Both the position numbers and the translations under genes were made by a program. Source: Henricia sp. BOLD:AAB3569 (Eukaryota; Echinodermata; Asteroidea; Spinulosida; Echinasteridae). From it: a DNA stretch of 64,000 bases. The notes below the pieces were generated by a model that was given only the letters and a program-made list of their open reading frames with translations, did not search any database and was not told where the DNA came from. Below, piece after piece: positions 42,193 through 53,412 of this stretch; the stretch's first letter is position 1; each line of letters opens with the position of its first letter. The stretch lies in NCBI GenBank assembly GCA_037783545.1, contig JBBELK010000368.1, forward strand, positions 930,001 through 994,000, given 5' to 3'.

Positions 42193-43997
42193 TACTTCCA
42201 AATACTGAAAGCCGTCCAGATCAAACTGTACGGCTTTCAAGAGCAGCATTTTTCCCCCCATCAAAACCGTTGGCAAAATGGAATCTTTAGTTTACTCATT
42301 TTACAGGAAATTGCTATTTTTGGTAAAATATGAATCTCCACACGTTCTACATACCTCCCTGGCTGAAATTGTCTGAATAGTGGCGTACATTCGTCCGTAA
42401 AACCCGAATCTTTCAGGAGCAATCATACCGCATGACTTGTAGAATTTTTCCCCTTTTCAAGATGGCGGATGTAGACTCGGCGCAGTCGTTCTTTCGGCCA
42501 CCAGCACGTACTAGCACGGTACAGACAAGGGGGGCGCTGTTCACATTTATTCGCTCTTGCCTGTGGGCATGTACCGTTCCGCCGGCCGGCGCTCCGCTGG
42601 CGAATCCACAGTCACTGACGCGAGTACACGTTAAAAATGTGATATATTTCCTCATGGCTTGCATCTCTGAATTGTTTATATATTTTTGTAAATTGATAGT
42701 TAGTTAGAAAACCTACAAGCTGTTTAATTATCGACCAATTACTCTCAAAATGATTGTCCATGTATGACAATTGCGTTGTTTACACGTTGCCAATGTCTCT
42801 CAACTACGAATGAAGTATGATTTTTTCTTCAGCAATTCCGTTAGATGACGAAAAATATTGCCACCCAACTCCCCTTCCCTCCCTCCCAATTAAACAAATT
42901 GTAAAACAAAAATCAGAAAGGACTCGATAAGAACCACAGAACCTCTCGAAACTATACAATTCCAGGCGCCTATAGCTTTTGAGTAAGGATGCCGCCAACT
43001 TTTTTAAGCACCTGCAGCCGATTTCACGAAGCATTGCGCAGCTTGCGCAACTTTTGACAAATGGCGCAAGCTTCATAGCCTGCGTGTTATCTTCGGAAGA
43101 ATGTTGCGCAACTTACGCAATAAAATGTTGCGCAAGTGGGTTTACGCAGTGCGTTATGATTCGTGAAATCGGCTGCAGGTGCTTAAAAAAGTTGGCGGCA
43201 TCCTTACTCAAAAGCTATAGGCGCCTGGAATTGTATAGTTTCGAGAGGTTCTGTGGTTCTTATCGAGTCCTTTCTGATTTTTGTTTTACAATTTGTTTAA
43301 TTGGGAGGGAGGGAAGGGGAGTTGGGTGGCAATATTTTTCGTCATCTAACGGAATTGCTGAAGAAAAAATCATACTTCATTCGTAGTTGAGAGACATTGG
43401 CAACGTGTAAACAACGCAATTGTCATACATGGACAATCATTTTGAGAGTAATTGGTCGATAATTAAACAGCTTGTAGGTTTTCTAACTAACTATCAATTT
43501 ACAAAAATATATAAACAATTCAGAGATGCAAGCCATGAGGAAATATATCACATTTTTAACGTGTACTCGCGTCAGTGACTGTGGATTCGCCAGCGGAGCG
43601 CCGGCCGGCGGAACGGTACATGCCCACAGGCAAGAGCGAATAAATGTGAACAGCGCCCCCCTTGTCTGTACCGTGCTAGTACGTGCTGGTGGCCGAAAGA
43701 ACGACTGCGCCGAGTCTACATCCGCCATCTTGAAAAGGGGAAAAATTCTACAAGTCATGCGGTATGATTGCTCCTGAAAGATTCGGGTTTTACGGACGAA
43801 TGTACGCCACTATTCAGACAATTTCAGCCAGGGAGGTATGTAGAACGTGTGGAGATTCATATTTTACCAAAAATAGCAATTTCCTGTAAAATGAGTAAAC
43901 TAAAGATTCCATTTTGCCAACGGTTTTGATGGGGGGAAAAATGCTGCTCTTGAAAGCCGTACAGTTTGATCTGGACGGCTTTCAGTATTTGGAAGTA
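42193..43997. mobile_element. Giant foldback element with 9-bp target duplication (MULE-like)
   Basis: 1805 bp, with arms of about 830 bp that appear essentially identical. Starts TACTTCCAAATACTGAAAGC and ends GCTTTCAGTATTTGGAAGTA. Flanked by GGGGCTAGT (42184-42192 and 43998-44006). Its midpoint (about 43095) coincides with the midpoint of the small palindromic MITE at 43014-43176. Identical open frames on opposite strands (for example 42413-42664 and 43526-43777) are mirror copies and no transposase is recognised. The near-perfect arms imply recent origin or gene conversion. Confidence 0.9.
43014..43176. mobile_element. Palindromic MITE (family C) at the centre of the giant foldback
   Basis: GCAGCCGATTTCACGAAGC to GATTCGTGAAATCGGCTGC, 163 bp, similar along its length to 4014-4176. 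Its own two halves are less alike than the surrounding arms. Confidence 0.88.
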
Positions 43998-44211
43998 GGG
44001 GCTAGTGAGATATACATGTAGGCCCGGTGGCAATAATTCCCTGCAACCTGCTGCAACCGGTGCCGTGGTTCGTGGGCTAGCAATGGCCAATGCATTCAAC
44101 ATGTGATAGGGGAAGAGAGCAAGACCGCCGGGTGTGTTTCGTCGTTAGGTGTTTTAGTAACTGTTCAGCTCCACGCGGAACTGTCACAAATAATAGAACG
44201 GAAAAAATACC

Positions 44212-44625
44212 GGTATTTTTTTCGTATACATTGAACAAAGATTTGAATGAAATTACCTCCTGGAATCAACAGATCATCAAATTCTAAGATATACTTCCCA
44301 CTTGCACTTCTGTTGCAAATGTTGCATTTCTGAGATAAAATAGGGCCTAAATGATAAAATTACTGCGTAAAGTAATCCACAAAATGACGCGGCGAGCGGT
44401 CTGTGCTTAAGCGCGACAACAGAGGGCGCTGCGCGCGCGCGTGAATGGTTATCTTGTGCACTTTAATACTGAAGGCAATTTTTGAAGAAAACGTGATTTT
44501 TCTACAGAAAAGCAACATTTGCGACAAAAGTGCAAGTGGGAAGTATATCTTAAAATTACATTATGTGTTGATTCCAGGAGGTAATTTCCTTAAAATCTTT
44601 GTTCAATGTATACGAAAAAAATACC
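44212..44625. mobile_element. Palindromic element (family F), copy 2
   Basis: GGTATTTTTTTCGTATACAT to the inverse ATGTATACGAAAAAAATACC. The centre GAGGGCGCTGCGCGCGCGCG is the reverse complement of that in 30345-30719. No target duplication is visible here. Confidence 0.82.
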
Positions 44626-45067
44626 CAACTTACTTGCTATTCCAGTTGCACAAAGGTCGAATTGTCCAAAAGGTCGAGTTGTCTCGACGGACGAGTCGCA
44701 TTGCATGCTGTGGAGTGTGGTGTGGTTTTGAAAATGAAAATTATGAAATGTCGAGTTGTGATGGAGGCAAGACGAACAGAAGCTAACCATTTTGATATTA
44801 GAGACCTAGGCTATTGGGATAAAGGTTTTTTTGTGTTTTATTGCTAGAAACTACGAGATAAAATCCAAATAAAACTGCATTTAATAAAAAATAGCGTTTG
44901 TGAAGGCAGATACGTTATGGCCGGGGGCCTCAGCTGGTCAACATGCAAACGTCATACGGGAAGGTCAGTAACCAGACAAGCTTCACCAAGCTAGTAAGAT
45001 ACCCCAAATATATGTAGGTAGAAAGCAATTTACGAACTCAGGGTGCCATTCACACCTCGGCAGTTAA

Positions 45068-45360
45068 AGGAGCTTGTTCAAATCACATTTTTGAGGGCCC
45101 CCATTTTTTCCCATGAGTGTTGAGATTTTAATACCGTATCATTTGTCATATTTTTCTCATTACCATTCTGAAATTTCGCGCTCCCAAAACCGATGTTTTG
45201 TAAACTAATTTATCTGGTTCCATAAAGCAGTGAAGTAATTTATATATACATTTTCCGTTTTCTTCCCAAGGATAATATTTTCGGAAGGTATTTTATTTTT
45301 ATATAATTCTTAGTTTAAAACGAAATCCATTTTCTGAAAAAGAAATTTGAACACGCTCTC
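45068..45360 (+). mobile_element. piggyBac-like MITE (family A), internally deleted
   Basis: After TTAA (45064-45067): AGGAGCTTGTTCAAATCACA. Ends GAAATTTGAACACGCTCTC. It lacks part of the middle present in longer copies. Confidence 0.8.
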
Positions 45361-45560
45361 TAATATTGAAAGTGGCCAAAATTAAATAGGTTGAGGACGG
45401 CCTCACTTTTCGTTGAGAATTATTTTCTGGAACATTTTCCATAAAATTCTATTTTTGGCCGATTTGGACAAACAATTGCAAGGCTAACGTTCATGATATT
45501 TGTTCTTAATGTATTATTTATTTATTCACCCAGGGTGTGCCCAAACAGTTTACAAGAACT

Positions 45561-45696
45561 GCAGCCGATTTCACGAAACTTACGCAGTTGCGTAAGCCCA
45601 CTTGCGCAACATTTTAGCGGTGATAACACGAGCTATGGGGCTTGCGCCATTTTTCAAAAGTTGCGCAAGCTGCACACTCTTTCGTAAAGTCGGCTA
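45561..45696. mobile_element. Palindromic MITE (family C), shorter copy
   Basis: GCAGCCGATTTCACGAAAC to TTTCGTAAAGTCGGCTA, with TTGCGCAA runs inside. The interior is in opposite orientation to the copies at 4014 and 43014. Confidence 0.75.
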
Positions 45697-45719
45697 CTGG
45701 TTTCTATTGGGGCCCTGTA

Positions 45720-46550
45720 AACACTCATAAAACAAATATATTAAATTAAACAACTTCACAATCACAAACAAACTGGAATAAGATACAACTACAATATCAA
45801 AAATTCACAAAACATCAACACTCGCACAATCTGACACTAATTGTTACAGAAGAACAACATCACAAGAAATATTAAACATGCACGTGACACTGACATTTAC
45901 GCTAATTACGGGAAGGGCGAAGAACCCGCAAAAACCCTTTTTAAGAGGGGGAAAAAAAGGGAAAATTCCCTTCCGGCTCCAAAATTAAAAATTTAATTTT
46001 ATGGCAACCAAGTCATACGACTCCTTAAATTAGCATTTCTCCCTTGAAGTTGATCATGTGAATATCATATGTTTGGCGAAGTGCCGATTTGAATGAGCTC
46101 AAAGAAGACATAGTTATAAGGTGTGCACTATAAAGGAGCTAGTTCGGGCGGGCGACTATAGATGTCACTCGATCATCGAACGCTGCGTGGTTTGACTAGC
46201 TATAGTCTGACTAGAGGAACCAAGCCTCGGGGTATATTTAGTCTAGTTAACTTTATAACACGCCTCTTTCTGATTCTCAATCCTGACTGGCTGAAACGCA
46301 GTCACGTGAGGTTCACTAATCTAGGCTAGTGCATGAAATTTGCGCCAGCGTGAACTAGACACGCGTATCAAGTTTCGGGCGCGCGCGTTAAGACTTCACG
46401 CGCGCGTAATTCCCTGCTAGTGTTCCTGACCGGTCACTATAGTCTCAAAAACTAGTGACCGGTTACATCGCCCTCTGGAGGTTGTTTGGTAATGTATTAA
46501 ATTGGATTCCATCTGTACATGTGTGTATTTTTGCCCGAGGCGTGTTATAA
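45720..46550. other. Intergenic DNA, nothing recognised
   Basis: No gene. GGGCGCGCGCG and CACGCGCGCG at 46377-46407 and ACCGGTCACTATAGTC/ACTAGTGACCGGT at 46428-46465 form small inverted repeats. Confidence 0.35.
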
Positions 46551-46551
46551 A

Positions 46552-46740
46552 ACACATACGGACTGGCATAATTCGGTCTCCAGTGCACGTCTATGTGCCC
46601 CTCGTGACTGTGAGTGACCACAAGAGGGTCCTATTTCCCTCGGCCTTCGGCCTCGGGAAATAGGACCCTCTTGTGGTCACTCACAGTCCCTCGGGGCCCA
46701 TAGACGTGCACTAGTGACCTCATTGCCAGTCCATATGTGT
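46552..46740. repeat. Perfect-stem palindrome of about 190 bp
   Basis: GACTGTGAGTGACCACAAG, GAGGGTCCTATTTCCC and GCCTTCGGC at the tip. The stem is matched base for base near the centre, and the outer parts (ACACATACGGACTGGCA and TGCCAGTCCATATGTGT) are slightly diverged. Confidence 0.9.
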
Positions 46741-46784
46741 ATAATAGTCGACTTGCTCTTCGCCCGCACGGACGCGTATACAAA

Positions 46785-46990
46785 TTATGGTCGCCCGCCT
46801 GAACTTGCTCAAGGCTGTTCCAAATTGCGGCGCCAGTTACAGCAAAACTCGAGGCGTAAGACTCCTTTCGTGCAAACGGAATTTTCAGAGTCTTTTCGGC
46901 AGATTGACGAGTTTCTCGAGATTGTATGTATGGTGTAAATAAACTTGCCATATACTGCGGGCCAAGGAATTGATGCTTTTAAAGACAAAT
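46785..46990 (-). pseudogene. LINE reverse-transcriptase C-terminal scrap
   Basis: The minus strand encodes YMASLFTPYIQSRETRQSAE then KIPFARKESYASSFAVTGAA and IWNSL. This matches the usual tail of jockey/CR1-like ORF2 proteins, where the motif is (A/G).xLWNSLP. It differs from the LINE at 6957. The frame runs on into the adjacent palindrome, so the true end has been lost. Confidence 0.7.
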
Positions 46991-47652
46991 ATAGCTTTGG
47001 ATTTTCTTAAAAACCGACGACGTTATACTTTTGGTCTAAACTGGGACACAGCGGTCTTTTAGAGCGCAAAAGTCCAAAAAGGTGAAATTCCTGGCTTAAC
47101 CACTAAAATTCCCTGCGTTGTTCTTTTGTGCAAAGACTATTCTTTCTAACCTCTAGTGTATTTCTGTGCCAATCAAATGATTTATCGGTTTAAACGTCAA
47201 TGTATGTCAACCTAAATCCAGTGGTTTGTGCCTATTGTAGAAACGTTTGTGCCGTGTGTATATTCCTATCAGATTTCACAATTGAGACCAAGTTTGAATG
47301 ACGAATGGTTGTCACGTTTATACCGAGCTTGTGGTTGGGTATTGTTCCCCAAAGACGGCCAGCCTGTGGCAACGGAACTCACTCCAAAATCTTTGGGAAA
47401 AATTTTCTCTGAAAGCTTAAAATTACAAAGCCGCAGGGTCTGGAATCGGGAAGAAAGTAACCAAATTGAAATTGAAATTTTCCATGAAGATACATTTCAA
47501 CTTTTTGACAGAGGGTCGGAGAAAAATAAAATACAAGTATTGGAATATTATTAAAATCAGCTCTATCGCTATGTAATTTTGCCAGTTTGTTTGAAAGTTA
47601 TACAATGTAGGCTATATGTCTTTTCAAGAAAATTGAACAAAATTTCAATTTA

Positions 47653-47905
47653 AGTTAGTCTACATGTTTGGTAATTACTCTTTAAAGAAATCAGAATTAT
47701 TATCTCAAAGCTTACTTGTTATCAAGATGGTAATGGTAGTAATCATCCTGTGAAATTATTTCGTCTGAAGTGCCCCCATTCATGAGAAAAATTACAAAAC
47801 TATTTGAATCTCCAAAGATCGCCTATAGTTTTGGAGCCAATCATTCATGCACAAAAACCATGCTGGGATTTGTCAGGTTTTCTATAGGGTATTAGTGCAT
47901 GTGGC
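47653..47905 (+). repeat. Dispersed repeat N, copy 2
   Basis: Matches 6600-6860: CTACATGTTTGGTAATTAC, GTTATCAAGATGGTAATGG and CATTCATGCACAAAAACCAT. Confidence 0.65.
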
Positions 47906-49826
47906 TGAAGAGACTTCCAACTTGAATTGCGTCCGTAAATTTCCACAAGTCGAAATGTGGAGGTTTTAGCTGTTAAGCCTTGCACTATAGTCCAATAAAG
48001 AAAAAAAAACCTGCCATTCTATTATTTGTGAGACGCCTCACCGAAAGTAGGCGCTTGTCGCACAGGCCAGAACTGAGATAATGGCTAATTTATGCATGTA
48101 TGTCAAGGAGGGCATTTTTTATCGATACCAGGATTTCTGCATGAGACCACCTATTAAGTATCCATCTATCACCTAAAGAAGTTTAAGTGAATAAATACTA
48201 TAGTACCAGAAAACAGTTTTTTTCAGTGTTTTTCTAAAGCATATACCTTCATGAAACTATAGGCTAATTTGGCTAAAACAATGTGAAAATCACCGATATT
48301 CCATGCTTATTTTCATTGCCTTCGGCAGAAGTAGGCACTATATCCCATACACCAGAAGGCTCCAAAAGAAGGCTTTTGGAGTCAGAATTTGCATGGTTGC
48401 TAAGGACTTTATGCCTGAACAGAAGTACAACCTTCAACGCCATTTTTCTCTAAAGCGCTTCTTAAATGTTTGACGGATTGACGCAATGTTTGTAGTTTTG
48501 TGAAGCTTATAATATGTACTCTATCTGATTAAGTCATTAGCTCTATTTTAATTTTGTTTATGCAAGAGCGTATATTCGGTGGAGCGGCTCACAATTAGGA
48601 CGGGATTCGGAGCGGCTCACAATTATTAGGAGCCTTGCGGTTCACAGGGCCACAGAGATGGAAGGCGAGATGGAAGGCGAGGAAAGTACCGCTCCGTCAA
48701 CCTGATTAATTCTGCCGCACACTTTTCTTTGACCAAAAACTCTTAATAACTTCTAGAAACCGAAAAAAAAAAAATTTCACTGAAAATTACTTTTAGACCT
48801 CAGTGAAATAGTCCCTATAAAAGATGCACTTTTAGTTGTTGGCATGCTTACGGCCGAAATTAAAGGTATACGTACAACAATGATATTTAGGCCAAAATTT
48901 GACGCCACAAAATGATGATTTATATATAATTTATATTCAATCATTCATGCGTACGGCCGGCCGCACGAGCGCACACAGGGCATAAACGAACTCAATTGAA
49001 GAACTTCACAACAGTTTTTACCCCAGAGGCGGATAAAATTACTATCGTATTTCCGCGCGGTATTGTATCGATATATACAAAGGGGATGGGGGAAGGTTGG
49101 GTACGTTATATACAAAGAAAACATACAACATTTACAATAAAAGGCTCCGTCAAGTGCACACAAAAATGACAGTAATTATAGATGTGAATAATGTATGGGA
49201 GTACAGTATGTACACTGTCCATACATCACTTGGTATTTGGGGGTGAATTTCAATGACCGAAATGATGAAAAAGTCGTAAACTCGGTTATTTACACCGGGG
49301 CTTGGCAGTGCAGCGAGCAGAGGACGGCCTGTGACGGGTGATCTGCCTATTTCTTTCCCGCTGATGTTTCCGGAGTTTACGGTGCTTCGTTGGTCGTTTG
49401 GGTGAGTTTTTAAATGCAGCTCGTTTTATTGGTTAAAGATAATTTGGAAAACTGTTACAAATGGCGTTATCTCAAGTTACGATTGACGAAGTGTATGATA
49501 CAAAACTCTGTGTATAAGTTAGCTCAGTACCTAATCTATACGTTCTGAGAAAACATTGGAAACTGTGTCCCGTGCTTTCTAAAAATTATGCAAAGCCACC
49601 ATGGTTCCATGGCTAAACTGCACGAAAAACGGAACCGTAATACACAGGTAGGAACCTAGGTTTGTTCACATGAGGACGCCCCTGCAAAAAAATGCTTGTG
49701 CACACGAATTTATAAAAAATCCATTATCAATTATCGTTTTTTTAGAAAAAAATATTTCGGGTGAATTGGACAGTTGGAACCACTTCTATATTCCATTTGA
49801 GTAAGGTTTTTTCCCCAGTCTTATGA
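47906..49826. other. Intergenic DNA, one possible 5' exon
   Basis: No coding gene recognised. At about 49300-49400 a GC-richer stretch ends in CGTTTGGGTGAGTTTT, which fits a splice donor, so it could be a non-coding first exon of a + strand gene. No partner is proven. Confidence 0.3.
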
Positions 49827-49830
49827 TTAA

Positions 49831-50161
49831 AGGAGCTTGTTAAGATTTTTCCAGAAAATGGATTTTGTTCTTACTTAACAATCATGTAATAAATAAAATA
49901 CCTCCCAAAATACTATCCATGAGAAGAAAACAGGAAAACTGCAACCTCCAAAGGTTTGGTGTAGATCACTGCACTGCTTTATGTAACCGGATAAACGTCG
50001 GTTGATTTTTGACGATATCCTTGAAAAAGTATGTACGGATAGAGAGCGCGCGCGAAATTTCAGAATGGTAATGAGAAAAATATGACAAATTATATGGTAT
50101 CAAAATCTCAATACCCATGGGAAAAATTGGGGGTTCAAAAATGTGATCTGGACACGCTCCT
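49831..50161 (-). mobile_element. Complete piggyBac-like MITE (family A), reverse orientation
   Basis: Flanked by TTAA (49827-49830 and 50162-50165). Ends are AGGAGCTTGTTAAGATTTTT on the left and GATCTGGACACGCTCCT on the right. 331 bp, no gene. Confidence 0.88.
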
Positions 50162-50370
50162 TTAAAGTTGCACTGCCCGTGTTTTGGCCGATTTGGGCGT
50201 CAATTTTTTTTTAAAAAGATAAATAGGTATTTTTCTAGAATAGAAAAAGTTATCAGCTTTCATTTGGTACCAAGAACGCAAAAATCCGTCAAGGATTAAT
50301 GCCAGTCGATTAAAAACAAGAAATTATTAAATGGCTGGCAGGTCAATTAATCGACAGGGTTATGACGTAA

Positions 50371-50440
50371 ATGTACATGTGCGCGTACATGTGTACATTG
50401 TACACATACTAAGTACATATGAGCGTACGCGCACATGTAC
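50371..50440. repeat. Alternating purine-pyrimidine palindrome
   Basis: GTACATGTGCGCGTACATGT on the left is matched by TACGCGCACATGTAC on the right around TGTACATTGTACACA. Such alternating sequence can form cruciform or Z-DNA; that is inference. Confidence 0.75.
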
Positions 50441-50610
50441 AACATGTGAAGCACGTTTCAAGAAAAAGGCTTGTATCTCCAATTCCCGACTTCGGAAATT
50501 TAAGTTTTTGATATTTTTCGTTACAGAGACACGTAAGCTTTCTAAATTCGTTCGCTTGTGTAAATTAATTTTTTTAATCCTTTCACCGAAACACGGGCAA
50601 TGCAACTTTA

Positions 50611-52626
50611 ACTAGAGCTTCGCGTTTGTGTCTTTTACAAACGCAAGGTGATCGGGTGACATAGACATTGATCTTATGATGACGTCACACATTTAAAATT
50701 GGTTGAAAACTTGAGTTGGTCGATGTTGCAAAAGAAACATTCACATATCGATTGCCAGTATTGGAATTCTTAAGACATATGACTCTTTAATTATTATACG
50801 CTAACATTTAAGTGTGTGTCTGATGACGTCATTATTGGCCCAGTCAATCTCACCATAACGTCACTATTGGGTGCACAAATTGCTCAAGGATCTACTGAAG
50901 AACAAGTTCTTACATGTAGTGAAATAATCTTTCGAATATATATTACAGTTCTCAAGATTTTGTCATTTGAGATCATATTACGTATTCACCGTGCACGTGA
51001 TGACGTCATCATTGGTATAGTCATAAAGTCCACATGTGTGGGAACAATTCGTTCCGTAGAACTATGGTCAAATTCCCTACCACTTTGGCTCTATTTGCAT
51101 TCAAAATGCTAAAAGCTGGCACATTCTCGATGAACTTCCGGTTTAGACCGGAAGTAGGGGTCACACAGGGGTCATGCCAGTGTATGATTTGTTTAGCTCA
51201 TTTAGACCTATAATGCTGTGAAAGAATTGTTCAAGTATCTATTATGGTTCTTGAGATATGAATTTTTGAAATAATAACCTTTGAATGTTGGTAATTTGAC
51301 ACCTGTGACGACATCATGACGTCACAATTTTGTGCACAAATTGTTCAACAATTTGATTAACATCAAGTTATTAAATGTGGCGAAGGAATCATACCAATAT
51401 CTGTTGTGGTTCTCAAGATACAGCATTTTAAACAATTCAGCTCCAAATTTGCGTAATTTGACACCACATTACGTAACCACCGTCCATGCGAAGACGTCAC
51501 TATTGGTATAGTCAAAAGGTCCACATGTGTGGAAACATTTCGTTCCGTAGAAATATGGTCAAATTCACTACCACTTTGAATCTATTTGCATTCAAAATGC
51601 TAACAAATTGCACATTTTCGAACAACTTCCGGTTTGCACCGGAAGTAGGCGTCACACAGGGGTCATGACATCATATGATTTGTTCAGTTCATTTAGACTT
51701 ATCATGTTGTGAAAGAATTGTTCAAGTATCTTTTACAGTTCTTGAGATATGAATTTTGGAAATAATATAACCTTTGAATTTTTGTAATTTGACACCTGAT
51801 GACGTCATGATTACGTCACACTTGATGCCATCATGATACTATACATGCTGGAGAAAGTCTGCCATAGGGCCTATGTCTGTATCTAATTTACTAACGGTTT
51901 GATGGGCATTGTTGTTGGTAAGTGTAAAAACTGAGATTTTCGTTTTCGTTGAATTTTGACCTCCAATTGACCCCAGAAGGAAGGGTCAGATGAAAATGCC
52001 CACACAAAGAAAGTTGTAGCACAGAATGTCATCTATAAACCTGCCAAATACGAAGATCCTGGGTCACGTGGTTTTTGAGACGGAAGCATTTTAAAATATG
52101 CATATTTTGGTTTTTTGGGGGTGTAATTTGATACTTGATGACGTCACGATGACGTCACGCTTGATGCCATCATAATATTATACACGCTGGTGAAAGTCTG
52201 CTATAGGACCTATGCCTGTACTTAGTTTCTTAAAGATTCAGCTTGGTTTGATGGTCATTGTTGCTCAATAAGTGCAAAAATTGAGATTTTCGTTTTCGTT
52301 GAACTTTGACCTCAAATTGACCCCAGAAGGAAGGGTCAGATGAAAATGCCCACACGAAGAAAATTGTTGGCCATGATCTGATATATAAGCCTGCCAAATA
52401 CGAAGATCATGAGTCACGTGGTTTTCCAGACGGAAGCATTTTAAAACATGCATACTTTGGTCATTTTTTTGTTGTAATTTGATACCCGATGACGTCACGG
52501 TGACGTCACACTTGTATGCACACCTTCACATTGGGGTTGATGTTCCTACCAAGTTTCAAGTTGATAGCTTGAACCGTTTCGAAGAAAAGCTCTGGAAACG
52601 TTTGAGTGGAAAAAGAAGAAAAAAAA
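50611..52626 (+). repeat. CRE-rich composite repeat, unit 1 (2.0 kb)
   Basis: Begins ACTAGAGCTTCGCGTTTGTG with a hairpin GCGTTTGT/ACAAACGC, then AGGTGATCGGG. It contains two monomers of about 490 bp (type A, with TGTGTGG.AACA and CCGGTTT..ACCGGAAGTAGG) and two of about 340 bp (type B, with GGAAGGGTCAGATGAAAATG and GGGTCACGTGG). It ends GTTTGAGTGGAAAAAG plus a poly-A run. Many TGACGTCA sites mark monomer borders. No protein-coding frame. Confidence 0.85.
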
Positions 52627-52739
52627 ACTAGAGGTATGACGTTTGTTGTTACAAACGCCAGGTGATCGGGGTAAATGAACATTTTGTGATGAATTTCAGA
52701 CGTTGTTATCACCTGTGGAATGGCAAAAATGGAAGTTCA

Positions 52740-52858
52740 GCAGCCGATTTCACGAAACTTTACTCAATTGCGCAAGTCCACTTACGCCATTACTTGCGCA
52801 ATAACTTATGGCGTAGGTGGACTTGCGCAATTGCGTAAAGTTTCGTGAAATCGGCTGC
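52740..52858. mobile_element. Palindromic MITE (family C), 119-bp form
   Basis: GCAGCCGATTTCACGAAACT to AGTTTCGTGAAATCGGCTGC, almost perfectly symmetric through GTCCACTTACGCCAT and GGCGTAGGTGGAC. An identical copy is in the next repeat unit at 56338-56457. Confidence 0.9.
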
Positions 52859-53412
52859 TGTATACACTAATCCGGTAACTAATATCTCCTCCCGGCCGCC
52901 ATAGCTGGGGGGTTGATAGCTTGCACCGTTTTGAGATATGAATTGTTGAAATAATAATCTTTGAAATCTTGTAATGTGACACCTGTGACGACATCATGAC
53001 GTCACAATTTTGTGCACAAATTGTTGAACAATATGTTGAACATCAAGTTCTTAAATGTGGCGAAGGAATCATACCAATATCTGTTGTAGTTTTCAAGATA
53101 CAGCATTTTAAAACATCTCAGCTCCAAATTTGCGTAATTTGACACCACATTACGTAACCACCGTCCATGTCATGACGTCACCAATGGTATAGTCAAAAGG
53201 TCCACATGTGTGGAAACATTTCGTTCCGTAGAAATATGGTCAAATTCACTACCACTTTGAATCTATTTGCATTAAAAATGCTAAAAATTTGCACATTTTC
53301 GAAGAACTTCCGGTTTGGACCGGAAGTAGGCGTCACACAGGGGTCATGACATCGTATGATTTGTTCAGTTCATTTAGACTTATCATGTTGTGAAAGATTT
53401 GTTCAAGTATCT

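Noticed and set aside
42413..43777. Identical 83- and 91-residue open frames on opposite strands
   Set aside because: They are mirror images produced by the inverted arms of the foldback element and have no recognisable domain.
47228..47554. 108-residue + strand frame
   Set aside because: It begins without an ATG, has no recognised motif, and sits among repeats with no splice signals.
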